Source of the DNA: Capnocytophaga catalasegens
Lineage (GTDB): Bacteria > Bacteroidota > Bacteroidia > Flavobacteriales > Flavobacteriaceae
Assembly: GCF_026005215.1 (NCBI RefSeq)
Contig: NZ_BPMA01000002.1
Location: forward strand, 1-64,000
DNA: 64,000 bases
Direction: 5' to 3'
This document shows, piece by piece, positions 38,001 through 49,900 of this stretch. The notes below the pieces were generated by a model. That model saw only the letters and a program-made list of their open reading frames with translations, was not told the origin of the DNA and did no database searches. The number at the start of each line of letters is the position of its first letter. The stretch's first letter is position 1. The position numbers and the translations under genes are program-made.

Positions 38001-41000
38001 TGTATCTTTTTCACCGGAAGCTTTTAAATTATATACCCGTATTGTTCCTGATTCTGCAGCAGATATTCTTGTTTTAAGTTCTCCAAGAGTTGGCGCTTGA
38101 CAGAAAGGCTCATGTGATAAATACCCCCTATCCGATGTTTGTCCATTTGTAACATTTATTGTCGTTTTCGACTTACAACTTCCTTTTACAAACTCTATAT
38201 CATATTGATGACCCGCAGTAATTGTTGATGGTACTGTTGTTGTCCCTGTTTCATAAATATTTACTGCATCTACTTGACTACTATTTGTAATACGGGTTTT
38301 TAATTCACCCAAAGTAATTGTTCCACAAATAGTTGTATCTGAAATTATTGGGATAGGTAACATAACTAATGTTACTGAAATATCTACTTGCTTACTTTCA
38401 CAACCCCCTTGCAGTGAACTTACTTTATAAGTTCCCGAAGAAAGTAACTCTGTATCTTGTAATTCTACTCCCAATCGATAAACCTTAATCATTGACGGAG
38501 TAGCACTATTGACACGTTTTTTCAAATCTAATACACTTGATGTACCACAGAATGTCTGCGCCGAAACCACTGGTCCTGCCGGTGCAGGAGTTACCGTTAC
38601 TTTTACTTCTTGGGTTGCTACGCAACCATTGGTACGTGTAATAGTTACCTTATAAGTGATTTCTTTATTAGTTGTAAGCGATGCTCCCGTATATCTAAAA
38701 GTTGGAGCTTTGACATTCGTTCCTCCCTGCAAATAAGCTAAATCGGCAGGATTAGTCGCTGTCCAAGTATAACTTGCATAGTTAGGCAAAGCAACTGTTT
38801 GGAAAGCTTTACTTTCTGTCCCACAAACGCTCATATCGGGAACTAATCCTGATATTGGGTCAGGTGCAGGTGCTTTTACTGGCGTACCATCACACAAACA
38901 ATGATTGTCTGCTCCTGATATTTTCAAATACATACGACATACCTGATTTTCATCTAAATCAAAAGTACTTGTTTGTCCTGTAAGGGTCACTCCCGCTCCC
39001 ACCGAAATAGAAGAAAGTGCAAATGTACTTACTTTTTCAGTATCTTCAGTACGACCATTATTATTGGTATCTACATATAAACTTATATTTAGATTTCCAG
39101 TATAACTCGTAGTAGAACTATTTTTAACATCATAAGTATAAGTAACTTTTTCTTTGCCTGAAACAATTTGTGAAGTTACTCTCAAATTCTCAATAGTGAG
39201 GTTTGCTCTATCTACTTTTACCGCTACTTTACCTTGTTGCGTTGTGGTTATAATTGTAATTGGAGGGCAAGTAGGTGGTGTTTTACCTGGGCAACTTACT
39301 CCTGAAGCTACATCAGTGGTATAGAACGAAATTTCCTTAGTAGTAGCACAATCCAAAGCGGTTCCTGATTTTTGTTTTATACGAATAGTATATGTAAAAT
39401 TATCATCATTTTTCATTCCCAAAGGAATTTTGATATGCACTTGCTGGTCTCCGTTAGGAGCAGTTATAGTACCTGAAAAAGTAGGGTCTGTAAATGAACC
39501 TATTTTAGTTCCTACTGTAAATGAACCTGTAATATATTCAAAACCAGCAGGAATTACTATAACTACTTCTCCATTAGCACCAGTAGTAAAACCAGGTGTT
39601 GCTTGGATAATATGTTTTCCTTCATACATAGCTCCATTAGCATCGCACAAGTTTGCATTTCCACTTTTATATATTAACGTATTATTTACTGAATAACTAT
39701 TACCCGTAACGCCATCAATACCAGCAGTAATAGTGCTTACTCGGTTTCCTGTGATGGGGTCACCACACATATTTTTACCAGTAACCTGAATATCAAACGA
39801 AGAACCCGCTACGAAGTTACACTCTGGTTGTACATTGAATTCTATTTTTACTTGTCGTTTATTCAATTCTGTGGTTCCTAAAGTACCAGGCAATCCTGTT
39901 GCAGGATACTGAGGATGCTGACTTAAATCAAATTCAACATTCGATCCCGTTGGGTTAGCAAATGGGTGCCAAGTACCTGAATCAAGAGGATATTCCATTC
40001 TGAAACCAGTAATTTTGATACCTGCTGCCAATGCCATTTGCATTTTAGGCTCAGTAATAACTCCTTCACCTGCACTATTAAGAATGTAGGTGTATTTGTT
40101 ATCCTCACACATTTTGAGTTTTGCTCCCGAAGCAGGCGAACCTGCTGCTGCCGAAACTTGTATTTCACTACTAACAGGATTTAAAGTGTATTGAACATTT
40201 GAAGCACTACACGCTCCTTCCCCGTTGTAGCTTCCTGTTGGGAAAGCACCGCAGTTCCAACCTGCGTGAATTACCAAAGTTGAAGTATTACAATTGGTCA
40301 GTTTTAGTTTGATTTTGTAATTTTTAGACTGTCCAGCAGTTAAACCTGTCGCATCTAAATGATACATTTTCTCTCCTGTTACGCCCGCTTGCGGAGTAAT
40401 TACACTTCCCGAAGAAACATCAGTAAGGCTAAGTACTTCTATTCCAGTGATATTTGGAATAGAAATCCAAGTGTAAGGAGCTACAGATTTTCCGTGTGTA
40501 TTGGTAAGTTTTACTTCTATTTCTTCCTCTATTTTAGTTATTTTTAGATTGGTATTACCTACTGCCTGTACGCTCAAAGTTGGCTTTTGAGTAAGTTGAA
40601 TTGCTTTGTCTTGTTTTGAGACATCTACAGAATGAATACTTCTTCCTAATGGATATGCATAATAATAATCCTCATAAGTAACCTCCAAAGTACCTCTTTC
40701 GGCTGTAGAGTCTTTTGTTTGTCCTTCTATGGAGCCACAAGAAGCTTGTATATATGGGCGAATATAAGCACTATATCCATTTTCCGCAGTTAAAGCCCCT
40801 GGTGCTAAATACCCTACGCTACCTTTTGGTGGGTTGGTATAAACATAAATCACCTTATCGCCCGCTGTAGTTATAGAAAGATTTGGACTATTCAAGGGGA
40901 TATTCATTGTTGGACTAAAATCACTTCCTCTGGAAGAATTTAATCTGTATTCAAATTCTAATTTTTTAATAGTATACGTTTTTGGAAGAGTAATGGTAAA

Positions 41001-43589
41001 GGTTTTTATGAGTCGATCTGGTCGGAATTCATTTCGGAAGACAATTCCCGATGAATTAAAACGACGCGCCAAGTAACTCATGTTATACCCAATGGCTCTC
41101 TCCTCACACCCCTCCACAAGAAAATCATTACTTCCATTTATGGTATAAGTTCCTGCAGTGTAAAAATCGGGGATAATCGGCACTCCACAATAATATTTTT
41201 TATTATCTGATGGTTTCAACATATAAAAGTGAGAAGAATTCCCGACCAATACATCTTGATTATAAGCATACTGAGCATCTACTGTATAGGAAGCCACAAT
41301 AGTAAATTTATCATCTTGTAAGAGTCCACCAACAGGAAGCACTGAACTCAAATCCCAAGTAATGCGTTTTTTTTGTCCTTCATTAGCCACTGTAGCTACT
41401 GCATCTGTTAGTATTTGTTCTGTTCCTATTTGAGTTCCTCCACGAGAAAATTTTACTTTTATATTAAGAGGTTTTAAAGAAACTTTATCTTCTGTTAAGA
41501 AAGTATAGTATAGATTATCTGTTGTACCTCTATTTTGTCTTCCTTCAGCGGTAATTTCAATATCATCTAAATACAACGAACGCTTCAAATCAATTGGATC
41601 AACACTGGTAGCCGTAGCACGTGTGGTCATTGTATGGTCTGTCCAACCAAGCGAATTATCAGCTCTACGTCCCGAAGTTCGTTCAATTACAGGACCTTCG
41701 TCTGTACAAGTTTGCGGACAGATAAAACGGATATTTTTTTGAGCACAAACCATTTTAAGAACACAAGTTTGTCCATTGTTTTCTTCTACATAATTGATAT
41801 TGTACTTAATTGGGCGCTCTCCCAAACCTCCTGTACAGTCGTTGGTGAAGTCCATCGTTACATATTCCATTATAATATTAGATCTTTTAGGTCCCGAAAT
41901 AATAACCTTATTTCCATTTTGAGTAACAGTTGGTGAAGTTGAAAGTGGAGTCCCATTCCTATCTGTCCATTTTATGTTACTAACTTTAAGTCCCGCAGGT
42001 AATTCAAGTTCATACTGAATATATTTTTGAATATCGGAGCCACCTCCTTTTTTAACATCAGAAGAAGTAAAAGTACTTCCCCCGAAACTAAAACCTCCTG
42101 CAATGGTCACATTTTCGCCTAACACTTGTGGAAAAGCAGAACTATCTGACATTCCGTGAAGTGAGCGCGTAAGAACTGAAGTACCCATATTAGGTTGTCC
42201 TTCAGCAGAGATTACTGTATTACAATTATTAGTGTATCCAAATTGGATTACCCGTGCCACTGAAAAGGTTTTGTTAAATGGCAGATCACCCACACAATTA
42301 ACAGGTGTTTCTTTTTTGAGATAAATTCGAAGGGTAATTTCTTGTTGTGATGCTAAATCATTATATTTCCCTTCACCGTCTAAATCAGAAAGTCCTGAAA
42401 GATTTTCCTTACCCGAAACTAATGTAGCAGAAGAAAAATCTGCTGTATATATTTTCTTATATTGGTGTGTTGTAGTAGGAATTAAAGTCCCCACAACTTC
42501 ATTATGATTTGCTGAATTGAGTAGTTCAATTTTATCTGGAATATACAAAGCAGCTGTATTTACATACGATTCATGAATACGAATATTTAGATTCCGCATA
42601 GCTGAAGCTATACTCATTGTAGTTCCTTCATTTTTATAAGTAATAACATATGACCCTATATAGGTATCACAAATTCCTTTAGAGGAAGGAATAAAATAAG
42701 TTTTATTAGGATTCACCTGCATATTCAACTTAGGTGCTCCCGTAGGTGCAGTAACAGAGCGTGTTGCACTATTTTCTTGATAAAGATTATTAGCAGATTC
42801 TCCCCAACCTGCACTATAAATGATATTCTGAGTACCACAAATATTTACATTATATTCGTGGTTTATGGTAATAGTGGCATTATTTTGAAGTCCTCCACCC
42901 GTTAAGTGTGTGAGTTGGTTTCTTTTTATTTCATAATAATAACGATTCCCTGACTGATTTGTAGGTGTAAGGTCAGTTCCGTTAAAAGAAATTTTATTAT
43001 GAGTAATCCCTGCTGGATATTCTACATAGAAATAAATATGGTACAAGGTAGTATTTCCTCCATTGCGAATTTGAAAAGTTTGCATGCCACTTGCCCCATA
43101 AGCATTAGTATGAGCAGCGACATTTTGTACAGATATTTCTGGATAAGCAAATACATAGTCGTTAGAATTCTCCTGACGATTTGAAGCAATAACTACAACT
43201 TTATCTTTGAGCTTAACCCCACCTCTGGCTTTTTCATAAGCCGTTTTGGAAGCTTTTTTCTCAATGGTAAAAGTTACCGAACTTCCTGTAAGAGTAAATT
43301 CAGGTTTGTTAAGGTCAGAAATATTAGATTCTACTACTATTCCTCCTGTGATATTGGTTATAGTTCCTGCTTTGTAGGTAACTCCCTCAGGAAGGGTAAC
43401 TCGCACCTGAGTACTGCCTGTAATGCCCGTTACACTAATCTCTAATGTTCCAAAGCTAAACTGGTCAGCAATATTAAATCCTGTGGAAGCCTTAGCTCCT
43501 CCTGGTGGAACTGACTGCCCAAAGGAAAATGAAGTAGCTCCCAAAAAGACTACCATCAAAATAATCAAATATGAAATTGTTTTTTGCAT
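35022..43589 (-). CDS. Giant T9SS type B surface protein
   Basis: About 2855 residues, exported by signal peptide (MQKTISYLIILMVVFLGATSFSFGQ) and then by T9SS. The first half (to about 1500) has beta-sandwich domains of the DUF11 and gliding-associated kind. About 1580-2165 holds Ig-like repeats with paired Cys (for example VPTVTSQTVCPTSN). Near 2165-2245 is a HYR-like domain (APVLTVPADLTIGC). From about 2246 come five cadherin-like repeats of about 95 residues (VLTNDTLNG type), the first two nearly identical in DNA. The last 95 or so residues form the type B CTD: NGVSANGDGHNDKF, then FNRWGVLVFE. It probably serves as an adhesin or a gliding-related filament. The start at 43589 gives a proper signal peptide, though 43622 is possible. 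It has its own promoter. Confidence 0.88.
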   Translation of the reverse strand: MQKTISYLIILMVVFLGATSFSFGQSVPPGGAKASTGFNIADQFSFGTLEISVTGITGSTQVRVTLPEGVTYKAGTITNITGGIVVESNISDLNKPEFTLTGSSVTFTIEKKASKTAYEKARGGVKLKDKVVVIASNRQENSNDYVFAYPEISVQNVAAHTNAYGASGMQTFQIRNGGNTTLYHIYFYVEYPAGITHNKISFNGTDLTPTNQSGNRYYYEIKRNQLTHLTGGGLQNNATITINHEYNVNICGTQNIIYSAGWGESANNLYQENSATRSVTAPTGAPKLNMQVNPNKTYFIPSSKGICDTYIGSYVITYKNEGTTMSIASAMRNLNIRIHESYVNTAALYIPDKIELLNSANHNEVVGTLIPTTTHQYKKIYTADFSSATLVSGKENLSGLSDLDGEGKYNDLASQQEITLRIYLKKETPVNCVGDLPFNKTFSVARVIQFGYTNNCNTVISAEGQPNMGTSVLTRSLHGMSDSSAFPQVLGENVTIAGGFSFGGSTFTSSDVKKGGGSDIQKYIQYELELPAGLKVSNIKWTDRNGTPLSTSPTVTQNGNKVIISGPKRSNIIMEYVTMDFTNDCTGGLGERPIKYNINYVEENNGQTCVLKMVCAQKNIRFICPQTCTDEGPVIERTSGRRADNSLGWTDHTMTTRATATSVDPIDLKRSLYLDDIEITAEGRQNRGTTDNLYYTFLTEDKVSLKPLNIKVKFSRGGTQIGTEQILTDAVATVANEGQKKRITWDLSSVLPVGGLLQDDKFTIVASYTVDAQYAYNQDVLVGNSSHFYMLKPSDNKKYYCGVPIIPDFYTAGTYTINGSNDFLVEGCEERAIGYNMSYLARRFNSSGIVFRNEFRPDRLIKTFTITLPKTYTIKKLEFEYRLNSSRGSDFSPTMNIPLNSPNLSITTAGDKVIYVYTNPPKGSVGYLAPGALTAENGYSAYIRPYIQASCGSIEGQTKDSTAERGTLEVTYEDYYYAYPLGRSIHSVDVSKQDKAIQLTQKPTLSVQAVGNTNLKITKIEEEIEVKLTNTHGKSVAPYTWISIPNITGIEVLSLTDVSSGSVITPQAGVTGEKMYHLDATGLTAGQSKNYKIKLKLTNCNTSTLVIHAGWNCGAFPTGSYNGEGACSASNVQYTLNPVSSEIQVSAAAGSPASGAKLKMCEDNKYTYILNSAGEGVITEPKMQMALAAGIKITGFRMEYPLDSGTWHPFANPTGSNVEFDLSQHPQYPATGLPGTLGTTELNKRQVKIEFNVQPECNFVAGSSFDIQVTGKNMCGDPITGNRVSTITAGIDGVTGNSYSVNNTLIYKSGNANLCDANGAMYEGKHIIQATPGFTTGANGEVVIVIPAGFEYITGSFTVGTKIGSFTDPTFSGTITAPNGDQQVHIKIPLGMKNDDNFTYTIRIKQKSGTALDCATTKEISFYTTDVASGVSCPGKTPPTCPPITIITTTQQGKVAVKVDRANLTIENLRVTSQIVSGKEKVTYTYDVKNSSTTSYTGNLNISLYVDTNNNGRTEDTEKVSTFALSSISVGAGVTLTGQTSTFDLDENQVCRMYLKISGADNHCLCDGTPVKAPAPDPISGLVPDMSVCGTESKAFQTVALPNYASYTWTATNPADLAYLQGGTNVKAPTFRYTGASLTTNKEITYKVTITRTNGCVATQEVKVTVTPAPAGPVVSAQTFCGTSSVLDLKKRVNSATPSMIKVYRLGVELQDTELLSSGTYKVSSLQGGCESKQVDISVTLVMLPIPIISDTTICGTITLGELKTRITNSSQVDAVNIYETGTTTVPSTITAGHQYDIEFVKGSCKSKTTINVTNGQTSDRGYLSHEPFCQAPTLGELKTRISAAESGTIRVYNLKASGEKDTEITDGTIVLINNKMYGYTRTQPGQCESVIQHITPQSGIKNPVVPTTPKKFCKTATSEMYSFGSEVSALDANHELKWYDDATTTTALTSVPQVDKSVVGIATKYVSQISKDPKLAGCESGRVAVTIEIEALPAVPTVTVSVATCNDASVATITNYNASYTYEFTSGGSVLTGVNIASDGKVSGLPTGANITVKAKSGTCESVASPAFTLQAQLAKPAVPTVTSQTVCPTSNTEMVAFAATASVGNTLRWYEDATTSVFVTTVPQVDKKVSTKTVVTKYVSQINASGCESDRVAVTITIDDTVAPVLTVPADLTIGCRDTSFDTKVANWLALATANDACVGATSVTNNYVKPADVCTNGNIVVTFETTDSFGNKKTQTATIKVINIDAVNDPTSTIGNAGGTVPSVLTNDTLNGTSATTSNVNLTWDTTTIPTGFTANTDGTITVASGATPGTYTIKYQICDKANPSICDSAEVKVVVSTIDAVDDPTSTIGNAGGTVPSVLTNDTLNGTSATTSNVDLTWDTTTIPTGFTANTDGTITVPSGATPGTYTIKYQICDKANPSICDSAEVKVVVSSLSIDLVDDANNDVISTVDGGVVKKSGVDLNIFDNDTVNGSSIRNASDRTNLSVTINNDIQRDGTPFTGTNPFVVDVASGKITVAQNTPIGTYTFTYKVCQVGSTTNCDTAKITIQVSPTITSQSDDYSSTPINSKNGGTLENILDNDALNGRIIGAANSGNITITLEDTGGITGLTLTPDGKVIVPAGTPVGTYNAKYTICETGTSLCTRTPSIIKIVVTDISATDDISTSKVNGKPGGIVPNLNVLTNDTLNGNTPTSSVVTIRSTPTNELEINSDGSVRVKPNTPAGTYTITYTICEVSNPTSCSNTATVTVDVLDGCELVFYNGVSANGDGHNDKFVIEGIECYPNNILKIFNRWGVLVFEKEGYDNSFNGYSTGRVTIQKQEKLPTGTYYYIFDYQDGLGTSHRKAGWLYLDNNK
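36286..36852 (-). repeat. Two tandem 285-bp near-identical coding repeats
   Basis: Copies 36286-36570 and 36571-36852 lie head to tail in the reading frame (285 bp = 95 codons). They differ at only a handful of bases, so they are a recent duplication or are kept alike by gene conversion. The next three repeats toward the C-terminus are clearly related in protein but diverged. Confidence 0.85.
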
Positions 43590-43641
43590 GTTTTCAAATA
43601 TTTCTTTCTGTCGCATGTCCATTTTTATCTATATTTGGGTG

Positions 43642-43672
43642 CAAAATTATAATTTTTCCTGATATTTGCAAA
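43642..43672 (-). promoter_or_regulatory. Promoter of the 2855-residue surface protein gene
   Basis: On the minus strand: TTTG (43669-43672), 19 bp, TAATTTTG (43642-43649). This puts the transcript start near 43635, so the gene is not wholly dependent on read-through from the SprB-like gene. Confidence 0.6.
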
Positions 43673-43864
43673 CAAAATGTAAAATATTTTTTCTTTTTTC
43701 CTTTTTTCTATTTTTAAAAATCATATTATATTGAAAATCAAAACCATAAAATAACATTTTCATAACTTACTTTATTTTATATTTTCTTTCATTACAAATA
43801 AAGGCAAAACAAATATTAAATATCTATAGAAAAAATTAAATATTTTAAATGTCTGTCAATACAA

Positions 43865-43891
43865 AAAACAACCCCACTAAGGGGTTGTTTT
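43865..43891 (-). terminator. Intrinsic terminator of the SprB-like gene
   Basis: AAAACAACCCC (43865-43875) and GGGGTTGTTTT (43881-43891) form a perfect 11-bp stem with a 5-base loop, 25 bp after the stop codon, with a T-run on the minus strand. Confidence 0.9.
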
Positions 43892-43915
43892 TATGTTTAA
43901 TATTCTTACTTTATA

Positions 43916-46900
43916 TTATCTATACAATGTAAAGTGTCCTTTGAATACTCTATCATCGTCTGGTTCTCTCAGGTGAAGGATAAACCAATAGTCTCCTGTC
44001 GGCAATTCTCTACCTTGATATAATCCATTCCAACCTTGACCTGGTTTGAGTTCGGCTATCTTACGACCATAGCGATCGAATATCGTAATTTCAGCCTGTA
44101 GATAACTTTCAAGATATTTCGGATACCACAGGTCTCTATCTCCATCTCCGTTTGGAGTAAAATATCTTGGTATTTCTATATCATAGAATTCTTTTTGAAT
44201 ATCTATAAAATATCCACAACCATTTTGGTCTTCTACATACACGCGTATTGTTTTAATATCTCTGCCTGTTACAGGATCTTTCACTCCGTGATCACCTTTC
44301 TGTACAAGATAGGTCAATGTTTCAGTTGGAGCAGTTGGGTCAAAATCTATAACCTGATTATAGAAGGCTTTGATATCATCAACTTCTGTATAAAGAGGTT
44401 TTGCAAAATACACTTTATAGGCTTTCTTACCACCACTTACCTGAATCTTAATCTGATTGATTTCAGTAGCTACTGTGGCGTTCGTAATGGTAAGTGCTGT
44501 ACTATTCTCAATAGTAAATGTTGGTGTTGCCTTTTTAACACAAGAACCATAGTGTAATTGTATCGTATGTAATCCATCTGCAAGGAAGCCTATTTGGTTA
44601 CCCGTAGGTGTACCACGTACTTCAATTACAGCGATATTATGCGACTCAAATCGAGTGAAATTTACTGGTGTTGATGAATTATCTAACGTATATTTCAATC
44701 CAGAAGTAGCACTCCAATGATATTTTTGGTTACCATCTTTGTCTTCTGTTCTGAGGGTTACATAAATATCGTATGTAGGTCTTTCTCCATTTTTCGTATC
44801 GTTACACTGATAGAACACTTCTATTTTTGATGGGTCTAAGTTTGGTGCATCTTCAACAATAAATAGTTTTTCTGTTTTACAACCTGCATCGTCAGTAACT
44901 TCTATAATGTAAGAACCTGGTGCTAAGTTTGTTACGCTTTGAGTTGTAGCTGCTGGAATATTCGTTCCGTTGGCTTTACTTAATTTGTTAGCATCTCCTT
45001 GTTCGTAAATTGTATAACTATACGCAGCTGTACCTCCTTTGATTTCAAAAGATACACTACCATCTGTTTGACCATAGCAAGAAATACCTCGTGCTGTTAT
45101 TTTATCAATTTCTATTGGGTCTGGTTCTTTTATTTCAATTCTATCAGTTACCACACAATTGTATTGTGTATCACGAACTACGATATTGTACCAGCCTGCT
45201 GCCAAATTCGTAAATTGATTATTAGTTGTAAATTTGGTCAAATCTGGTGAAATTGCATATTCGTAATTTCCTGAACCACCTGTTACATTCAGTTGGAAAC
45301 TTCCATCGGTACCATTATAACACTTCACGTCAGTTTTCTGAATTGGTGTATGCAAGGTCAAGACTTCGCGAGGTTCAATTGTTGCCTCTACTTCTGCGGT
45401 ACAAGTTTTATGACTATATTTCTCACGAACTACTACAATTACGTACGTTTGTGGCGCACTTCCTACGGGAACAGCTGGGAAAATAAATACCGGATTGTTC
45501 GTATAGGTTGGTGTTGTAGGTGGTGTCGTTCCTTTCAGATAATAATAGAACTTGACATTGGCTACTTCGCTCGGATTTACAGACAAAGTTACTCTGTTAC
45601 TCATCACGTTCGTTCCATTACAAGTATATTCTACCTTAACACTCGGTTGCAAATCAACACCTGCTTGTATTTCAGGAAGCGGTACTTCTAATGGGTCACA
45701 ACCCTTATCATCACGTACCCATAATTTGTTAGTTGTTCCTGCTCGAAGCCCTGTAATACCTACACTATTGTCATAACGTAGCCATGTTGTTTGGTCGAAT
45801 GAATATTCATAGTATTTAACTGCTGGAGTTACCGAACTATCTACAAAAGGTCTACCACCTATTATTGAAAGTTTAAGCTCACCATCAGAAGCTCCTAAAC
45901 AACCTTCATGAATTACACTACCTGGAGTTACCACCGCACTAAATACTGGTGGTTCAGTAATTGTAAAGGTAAATATATCAACACCTAACGCATTTCCATT
46001 TTCGTCATAAATTTCTGACGGGCGACAACCATTTTGGTCTTGCATTATCACTTGATAAACGCCTGGTGCCAAGTCGGTAAATTTACCTCCGTTATCATAG
46101 AATCTATCTAAGCGTGGTGAGATTGCATATCGAAACTCACGTGCTGTACCATCAAGCAATGTACCTCCTGATTTGAGCGTAATGGTAAATTTACCATTAC
46201 TTAATCCGTTACAAGTTACATCGGTTTTAATTCCTGTTACCTCATAGCGTGGCTCTTCGGTTATTGTTATTACAGCACTTCGAGCAGCAGTACAGGCTCC
46301 TTTGGTTACCTGAACAATATATTGACCTGCTTTAAGGTTTTCAAAAATACCTGTCAAGTTTGTTGGTACTCCTGCTATTGGAGTTCCTGCTCCATCAAGT
46401 AACTGATAGGTATAATCACCCACTACACTACCTCCGGTAGCTGTAGCTTCTATTTTACCTGAAGCATCACCATTACATTTGATATGTGATACAGTAGCCT
46501 GAGCTGTTATTGCTAATGGTTTTACAGCATCTATTGAAATTGTATTGGTAAATCCTTCACAATTATTACTATCTGTTACTTTGTATCGGTATTTCGCCGT
46601 TACATTATCTGGTATAGAGAATGTATTGGTTGTTTGAGCTGTACCAATAGTTATCGTAATATCATCAGCATCTACACGTTGGTAACTTGTATAAGTTCCT
46701 GTTCCTCCGGTGGCATTCACTTGGATAGTTCCCGGTACGCCACAATCTGGGAAGGTTGTTATTACAGCTACAGGATTTACAGCATCATTAGTTCCTACGG
46801 TAGCTTCTAATTTAAATGGAGCTGCACAACTAAACAATGGGTCGGTTATTGTTATATAATACTCTCCTGCAATCAAGCCTGTAAAGGTTGTTGTCCCTGT

Positions 46901-49900
46901 TGGAGGTGTTCCTACCAATGTACCTCGTTGTGTTACAAGTAATTGATTTGTAACTTTATCATATAGAGAATACGAATAGTTTCCACTTCCTCCTGTTACA
47001 TTAGATACTGTTATAGTACCATCATTACCTCCTTTACAAGTAACTGGAGTTGTTGTTGGTAAAGAACCTCCATTACCTATTTGAGTTGGAACAACTAACA
47101 CAATTACATTGGTTGTTTGCTGACAACCTCCTGAATCTCTTACTTCAAGTGAATATGAAGCTGCATCAAGATTTTCATATCGTACTTGTGATGACCAACC
47201 TGTTATAGGTGTCCCATTTTTCAACAAACGATATTCATAAGGAGCACCCCAACCACCTGTTGCTGGTCCTGTTAAGGCTACTATACCATCATTATTTGAA
47301 TTACCTGTACAATCTATTGATATTTTTTGCAATTCAGTAAGAGTTGCAACAATTGCATTATCAGGTTGGCGTATGTCAACTGTTGTAGTTACTTTACAAC
47401 CTGTACTTGTTGCAGTTAATGTAATTTCATATGTTCCTGCCAATGACGCTGGTGGCGCACCTGGTATCGTAATTGCTGGTAATACAACTTGTCCTGTTAT
47501 TGTATTTGAACCATTGTGTAATAATGTTGTGGCTCCTTGTCTTTTAACTTCATACGTATATCCATTAGTTCCTAACTCTCCTCCTACATTAAGGGTTATG
47601 TCTATCGTTGATGCTCCGTGACAAACAGGCTTAGCTGTTGCTGTAAGAGTTGGCAACTTAGCTGGTGCTACCGAATACGGAACTTCATACGTACAACCTG
47701 TATCTTTGTCAGTAATTTTTAGTTTGTATATTCCCGCACCCGATGCCAAAGGCAAGGTAAAGTGTGGTGGTACAGAACTTAATGGTGAAGGTCCCCCAGC
47801 TATTGTTCCTAACAATACAGGAGGTGATATTGCTCCCGCTGGGTTTTCAACAACATGTATCTCAAATCCTTGTACTGATGTTGTACTATTACGAGTAAAT
47901 GAAATTTTCACTACTTCACCCATAGTACAAGTCATCGGTGTTTCTTGTTTTACTTCAATATCTTTTATTTTTGGCATTGTAGCTAACGGATACGTACCAC
48001 TAGTTGCTCCTGGTACTCCTGTACATCCACTTGCATCAGTTACACGCCATTCGATATTTTGGTCTACTCCTATATCAGTAATAGTTACTCGATATGTTGC
48101 AGTAGGTGCGACTGGACCTCCTGTACCTGGTATATCTGCACTCCAAGTTTTACCTCCGTCTATTGAAAACTTATAAGGTGGTGTTCCTCCATTAACAACC
48201 AATATAAATTCTGTTTTATACTCTGTAGTGCCGGAAGGACTTACTGTATTGGCTGGATTTGTACAGCTAAAAGGCAATATTCCTGTAGGTCCTGTAAGAG
48301 GTGAAGCTGTTATGGCTGGTGGATTGTAAATTACCGTAGCAGTACTTACAGCTTCACAACCTCTTGCCGAAGCGACATTTACAAAGTAAGATGTTCCTGT
48401 TGGATGATTACCTCCTGCTAATCCTTCAAAAATAGCTCCTACATCTCCATTGGACCTATTAAAAGTTCTCGTCGGTTGTATTGTTATAGGCGCTGTTGAA
48501 CTTCCTACACGTAGTCCTATGACATATGGACCTTGTACATTGTGTGCAGAAGGAATTGTTACTATAATTCTACCATCATTTGCACCAGCACAAGAAACAT
48601 CAAATTTGTCAATCTTATATTTAGTAATATCTGGATCTTTGGCTTCATCTATGGTAACTATATGTTCTTTGGTATGACATTCAATATTTCCTGCTGTCCA
48701 TAATGCTTTTCTTTCTCTATCTATAACATATACTTTATATGTTTTGTTATGGTCAAGAGAAAATGTTACTGTAGCAGTTGTTGCTGGTGGAGCTACATTA
48801 AACTCTGTTGCTGCAGAAGCTGCAATTACCGTAGCTCCAGCATTGTCTTTTACTTCATATTGATATTTACCTGAACCACTTGATACTGTAATAGTTACTT
48901 CTGCTTGCTTTGTTGTTCCTGTACACATTGCTGGTTTTGTTACCTGTACAGACGAGATAAACTCTGCAAATACAATAATTTTACTTGTTTTAGCAGCACT
49001 TTCGCAACCTGTTCCTTTATGACGAATACGTACATCTTTTTCATCATAGCCTGCTGGTACATTAAATGTATTGCTTGTTTGATAATTAGCTCCTCCATCT
49101 ATTGAGTATTCATAATCCGTAACCGTAGTTGTTGGTGTTAGAGGTTCAATTCGTATTTGGTAAGGCAACGTACAATTATTAGTTACCACCACCTTAAATG
49201 TTGGCTGTGGTGCCACATTGGCTGTTACCGTAGTTGTTGCCTCACAACGATTACTATCAACTACACTTATATTAAATGTTACCGATGCAGGTGGTGCTGT
49301 CCAAAATGATGCATTAAAGTCTTGACGAGAAACGTTGATAATATTGCTATTGCTTATGATATCACGTCTTAAATTCGGGTTGGTTGAACGCAACAATCGA
49401 TATACATACCCTGTTCCTGTCCCGTTTTGAGCAGTAACAGTAATCGTTGTTCCACTTGCGTTACAAGCTATATCCGTAGCTGTTGCTGTTGCTGTAATAG
49501 GTGTTCCTGATACATTTGGCATTTCAACCATTTGACTGGCTGATTTACATTGTGTTGTAATATCTGTTACTTCTATGTAATAACGGATATTTGGATTAGA
49601 AGGGATTCCTGTTATGTTTATTTTCATTCCATTATTAAAGGCAACATTACTACCACTTGTTGGCGCCACACTAGGTGTTGTTACGTTACTTTCTACTCCA
49701 GTTGTCAAATCAACTTGTTTTAGTTGCCAGTTGATTAACGTAGTTGTTGGCATGCCTCCTGTTAGAGTGAAATCTATTTGTCCTGTTGTTCCTGATGGCG
49801 GACACGGAGCAAATACTTCTGGTGAAGCAATAATACTTGGTTTTGGTATATTTGTATTTGTAAGGTCTATGGTAACCGAAGTATAACAATAGTCTGATGC

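Larger units (their letters stand above)
43590..43915. other. Intergenic region between the two giant genes
   Basis: Holds the terminator of the SprB-like gene (43865-43891) and the promoter of the second giant gene (43642-43672). The rest is AT-rich and I see nothing else in it. Confidence 0.6.
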